NCBI GenBank assembly: GCA_964527595.1
Contig: CAZGPI010000004.1
Span: 24,986-88,985, forward strand
Direction: 5' to 3'
Origin: GWF2-38-10 sp964527595
Lineage (GTDB): Bacteria > Babelota > Babeliae > Babelales > RVW-14
Length of the DNA: 64,000 nucleotides
The translations under genes and the position numbers were made by a program. Below are positions 34,288 to 43,101 of this stretch, in pieces (positions within the stretch are counted from its first letter, which is position 1; each line of letters opens with the position of its first letter). The notes under the pieces were generated by a model, which made no database searches, was not told where the DNA came from, and saw only the letters and a list, made by a program, of their open reading frames with translations.

Positions 34288-34306
34288 ATGTGTTGTTGCA
34301 ACACAT
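34288..34306 (-). terminator. Possible terminator after the Sel1-repeat gene
   Basis: An 8-bp inverted repeat (34288-34295 and 34299-34306, 3-nt loop) is followed on the minus strand by AATAAATGG. An overlapping AT-only hairpin (34303-34321) would compete with it. It is a weak candidate. Confidence 0.4.
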
Positions 34307-34348
34307 TTATTTAATAAATGTAACCCATCTCTTAATGGATGTAAATTC

Positions 34349-35305
34349 TCAATGACAATGAATGTTTGCTTCTATTTGATCGAGTAAGAACTGAGCCCGT
34401 TCTTTCATTCGTTGACCAATTTTTTGCCGTAAAGCCTCTTCTATATATTTTTTTGCACGATCATAATCAACATCACAACCATGCCCAAGGAAAAATAGTT
34501 GACCAAGCATAAAAGAAGCGATTGCCTGCACCGAATTAACCACACCACCAAAATCAGCAACATACTGAAATTGAACAATAGCCTTATCGTACTCGGCCGC
34601 GCCATCACCAGGATTTGGGTTTGAGTATGTTAGGCCAAGCATTAAGCGGGCTTTCATTTGTTCTTCAATATTTTCGGTCTGCTCAATAACTTGCTGAAAA
34701 TATGATCTTGCTCGCGTTGTGTTGGCTGGAGTTCCTCGTCCCTCGTAAAGCATTGCGCCAATATTATTATAGGCTATAGCACGCACCACATTGGATTCAT
34801 CGTGTGCCGTTGCCCGAAAAAAACATTCCATTGCGCGATGATAATCAATCGCAACGCCTTCGCCTGAGCGATATATTTGACCGAGCTTTACGTAGGCTTC
34901 TGCTTGTGCCGCCTTATTTTCAGTTTGTTCCGCCGCTTGATGATAATATTCCAGTGCCTTACAATCAAAGTCAAATGAACAAGATGGACATTCACAAAAG
35001 GCTCTTGCTTGAAAAACGTAACCAAGATACAAATTAGCTAACGCTTGCGCCGATTTATCGACCTCTTGCTTTGCTGCCTGTTCAAAACAATCAATTGCTT
35101 TTTCATAATCGGCATCAACACCATCGCGACTGCAACACATAAGCCCTTGCTCCAAAAGATATTTAGGATACCAAATAGAACCAGCTTCGCTTGCTCCTAT
35201 TGCACAAAATGGCAAAAATCTTTTTTGCTCTGGCTCCATTGCTCCAATTGGAAGTGTAAAACCAAGGACGAATATAATCACTGCAATATTAAATGATCGT
35301 TTCAT
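34349..35305 (-). CDS. Exported Sel1-repeat (TPR-like) protein
   Basis: A 318-residue protein with a signal peptide (about 1-22, ending PIGAME). The remainder is a row of Sel1-like helical repeats with the pattern A-x-x-x-LGxxYxxGxGV-x-x-DYxxAxxxxxxA, seen at GLMCCSRDGVDADYEKA, GQIYRSGEGVAIDYHRA, GAMLYEGRGTPANTTRA and GQLFFLGHGCDVDYDRA. Such repeats mediate protein contacts and are frequent in host-associated bacteria. The ATG at 35305 has no obvious ribosome binding site; a TTG two codons earlier is also open. It stands alone. A host-directed role is an inference. Confidence 0.8.
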   Translation of the reverse strand: MKRSFNIAVIIFVLGFTLPIGAMEPEQKRFLPFCAIGASEAGSIWYPKYLLEQGLMCCSRDGVDADYEKAIDCFEQAAKQEVDKSAQALANLYLGYVFQARAFCECPSCSFDFDCKALEYYHQAAEQTENKAAQAEAYVKLGQIYRSGEGVAIDYHRAMECFFRATAHDESNVVRAIAYNNIGAMLYEGRGTPANTTRARSYFQQVIEQTENIEEQMKARLMLGLTYSNPNPGDGAAEYDKAIVQFQYVADFGGVVNSVQAIASFMLGQLFFLGHGCDVDYDRAKKYIEEALRQKIGQRMKERAQFLLDQIEANIHCH

Positions 35306-35365
35306 AATCAAACAACTTTATGGTTAAAGGTTTTTGGTATTTTTTTGAAATGTTTTTATCGAAGA

Positions 35366-36661
35366 TTATCTAATTTGGATATCAAGCTTGGATATTTTAT
35401 TTTGTAAGTCATGTAATGAAATCTTTAGCTTATCAGAGACATTTTCAACGTTAAACCGACTTTTTTTAAGCGTGTACATTAAAAAGTGACGCTCGAAACT
35501 TTCGGTAGCTTCTTGTAATGAGTTGAAGTGCAAAAAAGACTGCTCCTCAACAAACTGAATGCTTTTTTCATGTAAAAACAATTGAAGATGTGGCACGTCG
35601 ATAATTCCATCTTGTTGCAATGTTTTGGCCACGATTGTTTCTATGAATGTTTGCAACTCAGCAATATTACCGGACCAATTGTGATTCCGTAAAAATCTAA
35701 TGCTATTTATTGAAAGTGAAATGTTTTTATCGTGCTGCTTATTTGAAAGCAAAAGAAAATGATTACACAAGAGAGGAATGTCATAACGACGCTTATTGAG
35801 TGGAACAATTTCTATCGGCGTAAGATTTAGTTTGTGCAACAACGAATGGCTGAACTTGTTTTCAAGAGTCATTTTAAATAGTGATTGATATGAACTGGCA
35901 ATAATCTTAATAAGCCCATGAGTGTTTTGTTTTTTATACTCGTCGCTATTAAAAAAGCGCAGTAGGTCTTTTTGGTGTTCTTCTGATAAGTCGTTAACGT
36001 TTTTTAAAAAAACAGTTCCTGCTGTTATTGACGTAAGTAAATGATAGAAATTGTTGAGCTGCATCGAACAATTAACAAGTATAAAAGGCGTTGATCCTTG
36101 CGTTGCACATTCATGCGCGTAGCGAGCTGTAAGCGTTTTACCCGTTCCATGGAGCCCATAAATTACAAGAGGGTGCCTTAGTGACGCCAAATGTTGTACG
36201 TGATGAATAAATTCTAAAAACAGTGGGCTTTCGCCAACTAATCCGCAATCTTTAAAATCGTTTTTTAGTGCTTGTCTTTTTGTTGTTTGTAATGCTGGCG
36301 TTGTAATAAATTCTAGCTTTGATAAAATTTCGTCGAGGTTAAGTGGCTTTTCAATAAAATCGGTAGCCCCAGCTTTAATTGCCTCAAGGGCAATAGGTAT
36401 GTTACCAAAACCCGATATAATAATAACCGCTTGAGTTGGATACTCTTTTTTAATTTTGGCCAAAAGATCCAGCCCGTTGCAATTGGGCATGAAAATATCA
36501 AGCAAAACAACATCAGGAACAAGATCGCCAATTAATTCTAGCGCCTTATTTCCATCGGATAATGTCTTTACACGATAATGTTCATCTTCAAGCGATTCTT
36601 TAAGCGTTTGAAGGATTGCTGGCTCATCATCAACAATGAGTATAAGCGGTTTTGTTTTCAT
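35366..36661 (-). CDS. NtrC-type response regulator with degenerate AAA+ domain
   Basis: A 431-residue protein. The receiver domain (about 6-120) is intact: DD at 11-12, phospho-acceptor D55, S83 and K105. The AAA+ domain (about 140-340) keeps Walker A (GLHGTGKT, 170-177), but Walker B reads VFLKNV where LFLDE is expected, and the segment between NCS (198) and AGT (215) is about 20 residues shorter than in NtrC, removing the GAFTGA loop that contacts sigma54. A Fis-like helix-turn-helix ends the chain. It may bind DNA as a phosphorylation switch but probably cannot activate sigma54 promoters. It lies 13 nt after mlaF. No histidine kinase is adjacent. Confidence 0.85.
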   Translation of the reverse strand: MKTKPLILIVDDEPAILQTLKESLEDEHYRVKTLSDGNKALELIGDLVPDVVLLDIFMPNCNGLDLLAKIKKEYPTQAVIIISGFGNIPIALEAIKAGATDFIEKPLNLDEILSKLEFITTPALQTTKRQALKNDFKDCGLVGESPLFLEFIHHVQHLASLRHPLVIYGLHGTGKTLTARYAHECATQGSTPFILVNCSMQLNNFYHLLTSITAGTVFLKNVNDLSEEHQKDLLRFFNSDEYKKQNTHGLIKIIASSYQSLFKMTLENKFSHSLLHKLNLTPIEIVPLNKRRYDIPLLCNHFLLLSNKQHDKNISLSINSIRFLRNHNWSGNIAELQTFIETIVAKTLQQDGIIDVPHLQLFLHEKSIQFVEEQSFLHFNSLQEATESFERHFLMYTLKKSRFNVENVSDKLKISLHDLQNKISKLDIQIR

Positions 36662-36674
36662 AAAATTGTTTTCG

Positions 36675-37436
36675 TTATATTTGACCGATGATATTTACCG
36701 GCTTAATCGGCCCCGCCTCAAGACCTCGAATAAATTGGTATACGTAAGGATTGTCACATTCCCATATGGTTTTGGCTAATCCTTTATAGATAATCTTTCC
36801 CTCATGAAGCATGGCAACATGAGTTGCAAATTTAAAAATTTCAACATCATGGGATATCACAATTGTGGTAGTTTTTTGATCATCATGTGTTTTTTTAATT
36901 AATTCATGAATAATTCGAACGGTAATCGGATCAAGACCGGTCGTTGGTTCATCATAAAGCAAAATTTTTGGGCTTAACATAAGCGTACGAGCAAGCCCAA
37001 CGCGTTTCTTCATACCACCCGACAATTCATCTGGATATTTATCAAGGGCGTCGGCACCCAAACCTACGCTGCGTAGCTTCTCGGTAACAAGTGGGCGAAC
37101 CGTTTCTGCAGCGACCCCATCTTCAAGCATAGTTATGCCAATATTTTCAAAAACAGTAAGCGAATCAAGAAGCGCTGCAAATTGAAAAACATAACCACAT
37201 TTTTGAAAAACAGATTTTTTTTCTTCAGCGGTAAGTTTTGTAATGTCTTGATTATCAATAGTAATGGTTCCAACGTCTGGCTTAATAAGACCAATAATTT
37301 GTTTAAGCAAAACAGACTTACCCTCGCCAGATCTTCCTATGATGGCCAATAGTTCACCATCTTCAACGACAAGGCTAAGGTCTTTGGTTACGGCATGCTC
37401 GCCGAATGCTTTTTTTAAATTTTTTAATTGTATCAT
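36675..37436 (-). CDS. mlaF: ABC transporter ATP-binding protein MlaF
   Basis: A 253-residue ATPase. Walker A is GRSGEGKS (about 34-41), the Q-loop lies in GYVFQFAALLDSLTV, the signature is LSGGMKKRVGLART, Walker B is ILLYDEPTTGLDP, and the H-loop is VISHD. GYVFQ followed by AALLDSLTVFENI is typical of the MlaF/Ttg2A group, which powers phospholipid traffic between the two membranes. It overlaps the MlaE stop by 4 nt (ATGA). The substrate-binding MlaD (MCE protein) is not adjacent, and a response regulator follows instead. Confidence 0.9.
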   Translation of the reverse strand: MIQLKNLKKAFGEHAVTKDLSLVVEDGELLAIIGRSGEGKSVLLKQIIGLIKPDVGTITIDNQDITKLTAEEKKSVFQKCGYVFQFAALLDSLTVFENIGITMLEDGVAAETVRPLVTEKLRSVGLGADALDKYPDELSGGMKKRVGLARTLMLSPKILLYDEPTTGLDPITVRIIHELIKKTHDDQKTTTIVISHDVEIFKFATHVAMLHEGKIIYKGLAKTIWECDNPYVYQFIRGLEAGPIKPVNIIGQI

Positions 37437-38212
37437 CGGGTAAACAGTAATGAGGTTAAAATATAATCGGCAACAACTACGGTTAATATCGAATATACAA
37501 CACTTTGCGTAATAGCCAGACCAACCCCTTTTGCACCACCCCGCGTAATAAAACCTTTATAGGTGCTTATCACGGTAATAAGAAAACCAAAAACAACGGC
37601 CTTAATTAATCCACTCGTTATATCTGAAAGTTCAACGTTTTCGATAATCGCTTGCATGTAAACTTCAGGATTGATACCAAGAACGTGAACCGCCGTGTAA
37701 TAACCAGCCATAACACCAAAGAGAGTACAAAAGATTGAAAGGAACGGAAGAATAAGGATTCCAGCAACAATGCGCGGAACAATAAGGTATTGATGTACAT
37801 TAATGCATAGCGTTTGAAGTGCATCAACTTGTTCGGTAATCCGCATGGTTCCAATTTCAGCAGTGATTGCAGACCCGGCGCGACCTATTACCATAATCGC
37901 AGCAAAAACGGGACCAAACTCTCGGGCCATGGCAAGAAAAACAATTGGACCTATAAATTGCGTTGCCCCAAATCGCTCGAGACCTATGTAACTTTGCAAG
38001 GAAAGCGCAGCGCCAACGGTTATTCCAACCAAAAAGACAACGCCAACACTGCTAACACCAATATAATTCATATGGTAAAAAAGCTTATTCACCCGAAGCT
38101 TTGTCGTAAAGAATGCAATTATCGCCTCATGGAGAAAAAGCCCAAGATTGCCAATGCTATTGCAACTCTTAATGGTTACTTTACCGATTGATTCAATTAC
38201 CTGTGCCAGCAC
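37433..38212 (-). CDS. mlaE: MlaE-family ABC permease
   Basis: A 259-residue membrane protein with five or six hydrophobic segments. The MlaE/YrbE signatures are FLVGITVGAALSLQ, REFGPVFAAIMVIGRAGSAITAEIGTMRITEQVDAL, and PRIVAGILILP. It forms the inner-membrane channel of the phospholipid transporter with MlaF. The start is a GTG at 38212 with AAAAGG 9 nt upstream; no in-frame ATG fits the family start. It is translationally coupled to mlaF. secG lies 48 nt upstream on the same strand. Confidence 0.92.
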   Translation of the reverse strand: MLAQVIESIGKVTIKSCNSIGNLGLFLHEAIIAFFTTKLRVNKLFYHMNYIGVSSVGVVFLVGITVGAALSLQSYIGLERFGATQFIGPIVFLAMAREFGPVFAAIMVIGRAGSAITAEIGTMRITEQVDALQTLCINVHQYLIVPRIVAGILILPFLSIFCTLFGVMAGYYTAVHVLGINPEVYMQAIIENVELSDITSGLIKAVVFGFLITVISTYKGFITRGGAKGVGLAITQSVVYSILTVVVADYILTSLLFTR

Positions 38213-38260
38213 GGTCGTGCCTTTTTTTTAGTTCTCACATAGCGTGAAAACGGTTATTTT

Positions 38261-38629
38261 TTATTGGGCTTCTTGCTCTGCTGGAGCTTCTGATTCTTCT
38301 GCTGGAATTTCTTTTGCTACTGGAAGTGATGCTGGAAGCTTTGTTGCCATTTGAGAAATTGGTGATTGCTTTTCAATCTTAAATCCCTGAAGCGATGATG
38401 TTTTCGTTTCGCGTGACTTAAGAATTGCTAAGCCAAGTGCTCCAAAAATAAAAATTGCACACAATGCCCATGTTGTTTTTTGAAAAAAGCCTTGACCGCC
38501 AGATCCACCGAAAAGCATTTGATTGCCCATACCACCAAGGCCCATGTCACCCTTACCTGGTTGAATAAGAATAAATAGCGCTAAAAACAATGAAAATATT
38601 ACAAAAAGAATCATTAGAAAAGTTATCAT
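38261..38629 (-). CDS. secG: Preprotein translocase subunit SecG
   Basis: A 122-residue protein with two membrane segments (about 2-20 and 53-70) linked by a Gly-rich loop containing IQPGKGDMGLGG, the SecG signature. The C-terminal 45 residues are a low-complexity Glu/Ala-rich cytosolic tail. SecG stabilises the SecYEG channel. GAGAGGA lies upstream of the ATG at 38629. It follows tpiA, an arrangement (tpiA-secG) common in bacteria. Confidence 0.92.
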   Translation of the reverse strand: MITFLMILFVIFSLFLALFILIQPGKGDMGLGGMGNQMLFGGSGGQGFFQKTTWALCAIFIFGALGLAILKSRETKTSSLQGFKIEKQSPISQMATKLPASLPVAKEIPAEESEAPAEQEAQ

Positions 38630-38678
38630 TTTTTCCTCTCACATAACGGGCAATTTTTAAAAAACATTTTATCTACCA

Positions 38679-39452
38679 TTACTCTACAATAATACATTTT
38701 ACGATTTTTTCAAATTCTTGGAAGTCTAAACTTGCCTTTCCAATCAAAAAACCCTGAATCAGTGGAAATTTTTTAAAATAACCAACCGTTTCGGTGTTAA
38801 CGCTTCCACCGTAAAGAAGCACCCAGTTGGTTGATGGGGCATGTTTTAGGATTTGTTGCGAAAGCCAGGCATATATATTTTCAATATGCACACTATTGGG
38901 GACTCTTCCTGTGCCGATTGACCAAGTTGGTTCATAAGCAAGGTAAACAGGAAGCCCATTAAGTTTGTGCTGGTTTGCTTCTAAAACCTCAATAATTAAC
39001 TTGAGTTGACGCTCGAGAGCCGGTATTGCATTGCCTTGGTTGAATTCTTCTTCCTGTTCTCCAATACAAATAATAGGTGACAAGTTGTAATCTATTAAGG
39101 AATGCAGCTTATTGGCAATGGCTTGATCACCTTCGCCGCAATACGTTCGTCGTTCACTGTGACCTATAATGCAAGCGTTGCACCCAATCGCCTTAAGCGC
39201 CTCGGCAGAAACCTGTCCGGTATATGCACCAGCAATATGCTCTGAGCAGTCTTGAGCGCACCATTGAACGGGAGTGTCTCTAAAAATCATGGTAAGCTCA
39301 GGAAGGGTGGGGATAGTTGGGGCTAAAAACAATGAGACCTGTTTATGACCTGCCATTGTGACCAATGCGTCAAAGTTGTCGGTTGTTTGAGATATTGTAG
39401 CGTCAAAGCTAAGGTACATCTTCCAATTGGCTATAACGGTGTATTTTTTCAC
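38679..39452 (-). CDS. tpiA: Triosephosphate isomerase
   Basis: A 257-residue glycolytic enzyme interconverting DHAP and glyceraldehyde-3-phosphate. The catalytic Lys is in IANWKMYLS, the His in CIIGHSERR, and the Glu in YEPTWSIGTGRVP; the phosphate loop is LLYGGSVN. AQDCSEHIAGAYTGQVSA is also conserved. The start is most likely the GTG at 39452: GAGAG lies 8 nt upstream and the protein then begins VKKYTVIANWKM as family members do. A GTG at 39461 is a second possibility. It is followed by secG and is divergent from the SDR gene. Confidence 0.95.
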   Translation of the reverse strand: MKKYTVIANWKMYLSFDATISQTTDNFDALVTMAGHKQVSLFLAPTIPTLPELTMIFRDTPVQWCAQDCSEHIAGAYTGQVSAEALKAIGCNACIIGHSERRTYCGEGDQAIANKLHSLIDYNLSPIICIGEQEEEFNQGNAIPALERQLKLIIEVLEANQHKLNGLPVYLAYEPTWSIGTGRVPNSVHIENIYAWLSQQILKHAPSTNWVLLYGGSVNTETVGYFKKFPLIQGFLIGKASLDFQEFEKIVKCIIVE

Positions 39453-39608
39453 TAATACCACTCTCGTTGACTAAAGGTTAACAATGACGATACTCATTAG
39501 TGAGAATGTACCGAATTTTAAAAAATTTAATAGCTTTGTTTCTGCGCACCATGCTAAGGTATAGCCAAATATGTATTGACCAAAGGCACTGAATTTCGAG
39601 GATTTTTT

Positions 39609-40505
39609 ATGACAATGAAGCTTTTTACAGCAATTGGTTTTCTGTGTGTATTGTTCTGGAGTATTTTTTTAATATTAACTTTTTTCCAAAAAAGAGTCTC
39701 GATTAACGAAGGCTCAAAAGTTTGCTTGGTAACCGGTGCTTCATCAGGCATTGGCCGCGAACTTGTTAAGCAAATGGTATTAAAAGGGTGGACTGTTATT
39801 GGTATTGCACGGCGTGAAAAATTACTCGAAACGCTGGAACAGGAAATTGGTAAAGATAGATTCATTCCTTATGTTGGCGACGTAAGCGATCTTGCCAAAA
39901 TTCATACAATTTCTGATCAAATTAAAGCTCGTGGACTTAAGCCAACATTGTTTTTTCTTAACGCAGGAACCGGAACCCAAGATCTTCCTTACCAATTAAA
40001 AACGCAAACGCACAAAACAACGTTTGATGTAAATTACTTTGGCGTTGTTGCATGGGTTGAGGAATGGCTACCAACGGTTAAGAGTTATGGAGGAGGAACC
40101 TTTGTTGCCACGTCATCAATAGTTTCCTTGTATGCTCCACCTGGCATTGCAGCTTATGGCGCAAGCAAAGCTGCACTAAACTCATGCTTCAAGACATTAG
40201 GACTGCAATATCTTAATGACAACATTAGCTTTGCCTTGATCCTACCGGGACCGGTCGCAACAGAGATGCTTAAGGCTGGAAGAAAAATGCCATTTACTCA
40301 ACAGCCAGCAGAAACTGCCAGTTATACGATTGATCAAATCTTTAAGGGCGAGCGTTTTATTGAACCTGCTCGTTTTTACAAAGCAGCGTTTACCTTTTTG
40401 CGTTTTTTACCCGACTCGGCGGCCCTAAAAGTGCTGAATTTTGCACGGCCTAATGGCCAAGTCTTTTGTAACGATAAGTGCGCCGCTTGCTTGACTAAAG
40501 TCTAA
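39609..40505 (+). CDS. Membrane-anchored short-chain dehydrogenase (SDR)
   Basis: A 298-residue NAD(P)-dependent oxidoreductase of the classical SDR family. A hydrophobic helix (about 5-26) anchors the N-terminus; the dinucleotide motif TGASSGIG is at 42-49; NAG follows in FFLNAGTGT; the active-site Ser is in VATSSIVS, and Tyr and Lys are in YGASK. The C-terminus ends with a Cys-rich CNDKCAAC. Membrane-anchored SDRs of this shape often act on lipids or steroids, but the substrate here is unknown. The ATG at 39609 has GAGGA upstream; the longer frame from 39576 lacks a site. It is divergent from tpiA. Confidence 0.88.
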   Translation: MTMKLFTAIGFLCVLFWSIFLILTFFQKRVSINEGSKVCLVTGASSGIGRELVKQMVLKGWTVIGIARREKLLETLEQEIGKDRFIPYVGDVSDLAKIHTISDQIKARGLKPTLFFLNAGTGTQDLPYQLKTQTHKTTFDVNYFGVVAWVEEWLPTVKSYGGGTFVATSSIVSLYAPPGIAAYGASKAALNSCFKTLGLQYLNDNISFALILPGPVATEMLKAGRKMPFTQQPAETASYTIDQIFKGERFIEPARFYKAAFTFLRFLPDSAALKVLNFARPNGQVFCNDKCAACLTKV

Positions 40506-40580
40506 TTTACCGTAAGCTCAAGACTGCTAAAAAAAGTGGTTATTTTTAATTTTTAAAAATTAATCGATGGATTTACTCAT

Positions 40581-41900
40581 ATGATACGTCTGATGCGTCA
40601 TCGAATTTTACGAGCCGTTGCCATTCTTGGGTTGGCATCAAGCCTAACCATTTGCCTAAAGGCTCATCATAACGGAACAAGATATTTCCCATTGCTGGAA
40701 AAAACAGAAGATATTACAACAAAAAAACGCTCCAGTCTTACACCAGAATTTTTCTACTTTATGGCCTCAACAGCCCATAAACATGGTGGTGGTAATGGAG
40801 GCATTCCTGATCTTTGGGGTAAATACGACCTTAAAGACGTGATGGCATCATTGCGCGCAGTACAAGGTGATGTTGCCGCCGATCAAGTTAAAAATATTTT
40901 AAGTCAGGGCTTACAAGACAAATCACTCAAATTCAAAGTCAATGGCAAGATACAGGCCCAAGGCTTTGCATTAGGTCATGAACATGCGCTGAAATGGAAT
41001 GGATTATCTATTGGGCTTTGGGCGCCAGTAATGCATATATCATCAACAAGTCAGTTTGATCTTGATCTTAACGGTCAAGGTGGCATTGACGGATATGGAA
41101 ATCCTTTAGCAAGTGTTATTGATGGTGACTTTATATTGAACTCTGAAGGATTAAAGGTTGATAAAGCTCGACGCGCAGTACACGACAAACTAGGATTTAG
41201 CGGCAATCACTGGGAGGCAACAGGCCTTGGTGACGTTGATATGCATATTCGTTGGAATTATTTTATTGACCACCAATGTCTTATGCGCAGTATCGATAAC
41301 TACATACAAGCCGGTGTAATTATTCCTACTGGAATGAAAATTAAGGTTAATGAACCGCTGTCGCTCCCTACAATGGGCAACGGACACTGGGGAGCTTACC
41401 TTGATATTCTTCCTGAATTTGAACTTAAACAAGACTGGAAGTTCGGTTTTTTATTGGGCGGATTGTACCAATTTAAAGAAACGCGAAATATTCGCTTACC
41501 GGTTGGCAACGAACCAGCTCCATATAGCGCATTGACCGGAAAGATTGAAACTCAACCAGGTTTTACCGCAAAATTGTCTCCTTATTTTACGCTAGAAAAT
41601 TTGACCGATGGTGTTAATTTTCAAATCCGTTACACCTATCTACGACATGGCACAGACAAATTTTACGATCGTCGTGCCGATAAAACTATCGCAAGCTATT
41701 TGGGAAAACCAGATATAAGTGGCGCACCTTCAAAATGGCGCGCGCACTTTTTTTCATTTCATGTGACCTATGACGCAAAACAGGCGTTGCAAAAAATGGC
41801 AATGGATCCATTGATTTATGTGACTTATGATTTGCCAATAAGTGGAAACGGTATTGCTAAAACACACCAAGTTTCAGTTGGTGCGAAATTACATTTTTAA
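40581..41900 (+). CDS. Outer-membrane beta-barrel protein
   Basis: A 439-residue exported protein with an N-terminal signal (about 1-28). Alternating strands fill most of the chain, which ends VSVGAKLHF with the C-terminal Phe of outer-membrane barrels. It shares the PTG strand and the GNG-x-x-G turn with the barrel protein at 3988-5514, and the two look like distant paralogues. The first 100 residues after the signal include a Gly/His-rich KHGGGNGG segment. An ATG at 40593 is an alternative start. mreB follows after 20 nt. The transported or bound molecule is not evident. Confidence 0.72.
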   Translation: MIRLMRHRILRAVAILGLASSLTICLKAHHNGTRYFPLLEKTEDITTKKRSSLTPEFFYFMASTAHKHGGGNGGIPDLWGKYDLKDVMASLRAVQGDVAADQVKNILSQGLQDKSLKFKVNGKIQAQGFALGHEHALKWNGLSIGLWAPVMHISSTSQFDLDLNGQGGIDGYGNPLASVIDGDFILNSEGLKVDKARRAVHDKLGFSGNHWEATGLGDVDMHIRWNYFIDHQCLMRSIDNYIQAGVIIPTGMKIKVNEPLSLPTMGNGHWGAYLDILPEFELKQDWKFGFLLGGLYQFKETRNIRLPVGNEPAPYSALTGKIETQPGFTAKLSPYFTLENLTDGVNFQIRYTYLRHGTDKFYDRRADKTIASYLGKPDISGAPSKWRAHFFSFHVTYDAKQALQKMAMDPLIYVTYDLPISGNGIAKTHQVSVGAKLHF

Positions 41901-41920
41901 TTATTTGAGGTAGAAAATTC

Positions 41921-42958
41921 ATGAAATTTTGGCCAGCAACGAAGCTCTTTAGTTTTTTCTCAAACGATATGGCGATTGACCTAGGTACCGCCAACACGGT
42001 TATTTATGTCAAAAATCGCGGGGTTGTTCTTAATCAGCCCTCAGTTGTTGCAGTAAAAGCTTCAACAAATGAGGTTTTAGCTGCCGGCGACAAAGCAAAG
42101 ATGATGCTTGGTAAAACACCAGAGAGCATTATCGCAAGCCGTCCAATGCGTGACGGTGTGATTGCAAATTTTGAGCTTACCGAAAGCATGCTTCGCTACT
42201 TTATTCGTGACGTGCATAATAATCGTCGCGCCCTGGTTCGTCCACGCATGATTATTGGTGTCCCATCAGGGATTACTCAGGTTGAAAAACGTGCCGTTGA
42301 AGATTCTGCAAAACAGGCCGGCGCTCGAGAAATCTACACTATTATGGAGCCGATGGCAGCAGCTATTGGTGCAGGATTGCCGGTTAGTGAACCAACGGGC
42401 AATATGATCGTTGATATTGGCGGGGGGACAACAGAGGTTGCTATTATCTCGCTCAAAGACATCGTGTTTTGCAAGTCGGTACGCGTCGGTGGCGACGAAA
42501 TGGACCGAGCCATTGTTCAATATGTTAAGAGAAAATACAATCTTTTGATCGGTGAAAAAACGGCAGAAGATATTAAAATTAAAATTGGTACAGCGATGTT
42601 AATCGATGACACCAAACAGGTTGAAGTAAAAGGTCGAGACTTATTGTCCGGCGTACCAAAGACCATTTTACTCAGTGATGCCGAAGTCTTTGAAGCATTG
42701 ACCGAACCAATTTCGGTAATTATCGATGCTGTCCGTTCTGCACTTGAAAATGCACCACCAGAATTGTCATCAGACCTTGTGGATCGTGGGATTATGTTGG
42801 CCGGCGGTGGCTCACTCCTTAAGCACCTTGATACACTTATTTCAAAAGAAACCGGTTTGCCTGTAAAGGTTGCCGAAAATCCTCTTTTGTGTGTTGTCCT
42901 CGGTGCTGGAAAGGTCCTCGATGAATTGGATAACTATCGAGACGCCTTAATGAAATAA
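41921..42958 (+). CDS. mreB: Rod-shape determining protein MreB
   Basis: A 345-residue actin homologue. Phosphate-1 motif is MAIDLGTANTVIY, connecting regions are GVIANFELTESML and MEPMAAAIGAGLPV, phosphate-2 is MIVDIGGGTTEVAII, and GIMLAGGGSLLKHLD is the adenosine motif. MreB filaments guide lateral peptidoglycan synthesis. GAGGT precedes the ATG. The usual partners mreC and mreD do not follow; a terminator and a secreted-protein cluster do. It is 20 nt after a barrel-protein gene and may be cotranscribed with it. Confidence 0.96.
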   Translation: MKFWPATKLFSFFSNDMAIDLGTANTVIYVKNRGVVLNQPSVVAVKASTNEVLAAGDKAKMMLGKTPESIIASRPMRDGVIANFELTESMLRYFIRDVHNNRRALVRPRMIIGVPSGITQVEKRAVEDSAKQAGAREIYTIMEPMAAAIGAGLPVSEPTGNMIVDIGGGTTEVAIISLKDIVFCKSVRVGGDEMDRAIVQYVKRKYNLLIGEKTAEDIKIKIGTAMLIDDTKQVEVKGRDLLSGVPKTILLSDAEVFEALTEPISVIIDAVRSALENAPPELSSDLVDRGIMLAGGGSLLKHLDTLISKETGLPVKVAENPLLCVVLGAGKVLDELDNYRDALMK

Positions 42959-42990
42959 TTTCTTCTTATTCCGATTTTGGTTTGATTTAT

Positions 42991-43018
42991 AATGGCGATG
43001 CTAAAAAGCATCGCCATT
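42991..43018 (+). terminator. Terminator after mreB
   Basis: A perfect 11-bp inverted repeat (42991-43001 and 43008-43018, 6-nt loop) lies 33 nt past the mreB stop. The tail (TGTGTTATTTA) is only moderately T-rich. Confidence 0.7.
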
Positions 43019-43101
43019 TGTGTTATTTATGGACACTTTTGGCTTTTTATGGTAACGCTTGGATGGAGTTAAGCTAACGTTTGTCATGGAAGGTTGCCGT
43101 A

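Noticed and set aside
38209..38228. Plus-strand hairpin followed by T-run at the mlaE start
   Set aside because: GCACG-GT-CGTGC plus TTTTTTT looks like a terminator, but no plus-strand gene ends here and the bases include the mlaE GTG start and its upstream region.
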